Assembly: GCA_002774355.1 (NCBI GenBank)
Contig: PEYN01000157.1
Coordinates: forward strand, 1-33,726
Reading direction: 5' to 3'
Length of the DNA stretch: 33,726 nucleotides
Origin: Candidatus Marinimicrobia bacterium CG08_land_8_20_14_0_20_45_22
Lineage (GTDB): Bacteria; Fidelibacterota; UBA2242
This document shows, one piece after another, positions 33,712 through 33,726 of the stretch. The first letter of the stretch is position 1. Each line of letters starts with the position of its first letter. The notes under the pieces were generated by a model that saw only the letters and a list, made by a program, of their open reading frames with translations, had not been told where the DNA came from and searched no databases. Both the position numbers and the translations under genes were made by a program.

Positions 33712-33726
33712 TTGTACTTAGTAGTT

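Noticed and set aside
1-33726. CRISPR array, prophage, transposase, toxin-antitoxin or defence system
   Set aside because: No regular direct repeats, integrase, transposase or defence gene was found. The strand-coherent metabolic operons look like core chromosome.

Overview
The window looks like chromosomal DNA from an anaerobic or oxygen-limited Gram-negative bacterium. Most genes form compact operons with recognisable Shine-Dalgarno sites. An LPS/outer-membrane assembly cluster with an lpxC-fabZ fusion, a methylmalonyl-CoA/sodium-pump decarboxylase operon, an archaeal-type class I aldolase, and a rubrerythrin/rubredoxin/flavodiiron oxygen-defence set together suggest a member of the FCB superphylum (Bacteroidota/Ignavibacteria/Marinimicrobia/KSB1-like). 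That placement is an inference; no rRNA or tRNA gene is present to test it.

Region 1 (1-9337, minus strand) is an envelope operon transcribed right to left: uppS, bamA, skp, lpxD, lpxC-fabZ, lpxA, an unrecognised exported protein, dxr and the first codons of rseP. Gaps are at most 20 nt or overlaps, so this looks like one transcript. The space upstream of uppS holds an exact FNR-type palindrome and a possible 39-aa ORF. Region 2 (9338-10687) is an orphan NtrC-type sigma-54 response regulator.

Region 3 (10742-17773, minus strand) is an eight-gene operon: split methylmalonyl-CoA mutase (large subunit, then B12 subunit), MeaB GTPase, methylmalonyl-CoA epimerase, carboxyltransferase, OadG-like gamma subunit, biotin carrier and OadB-like sodium pump. 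No biotin carboxylase is encoded. This favours a Na+-pumping methylmalonyl-CoA decarboxylase that interconverts succinyl-CoA and propionyl-CoA, rather than an ATP-driven carboxylase. A 12-bp spaced inverted repeat (one mismatch) and a degenerate repeat element lie in the 550-nt upstream gap.

Region 4 (18324-20408) has two small membrane proteins and a class I fructose-bisphosphate aldolase with a strong terminator. Region 5 (20563-23861) is a Fur-family regulator with a perfect 17-bp palindrome abutting its start, followed by Nfu, rubrerythrin, rubredoxin, flavodiiron protein FprA and a ferritin-like diiron protein, closed by a terminator. Two damaged genes follow: a truncated YjbR/MmcQ and a ZIP transporter with an apparent in-frame internal deletion.

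Region 6 (24473-29015) carries GtrA, two dissimilar CDP-alcohol phosphatidyltransferases and a large lipoprotein with one intact and one apparently dead amidase domain. Region 7 (29320-32352) is argR-argG-argH behind a promoter overlapped by two ARG-box-like sites with the classical 3-bp spacing. The end of the window holds a frameshifted PilZ gene and a conserved-looking gene of unknown function.

I saw no CRISPR array, prophage, insertion sequence, toxin-antitoxin or defence island. No clearly new multi-gene system is evident. The most unusual items are the tandem amidase/pseudo-amidase lipoprotein, the two adjacent decayed genes, the regulatory palindromes and the unknown exported protein inside the lpx-dxr operon.
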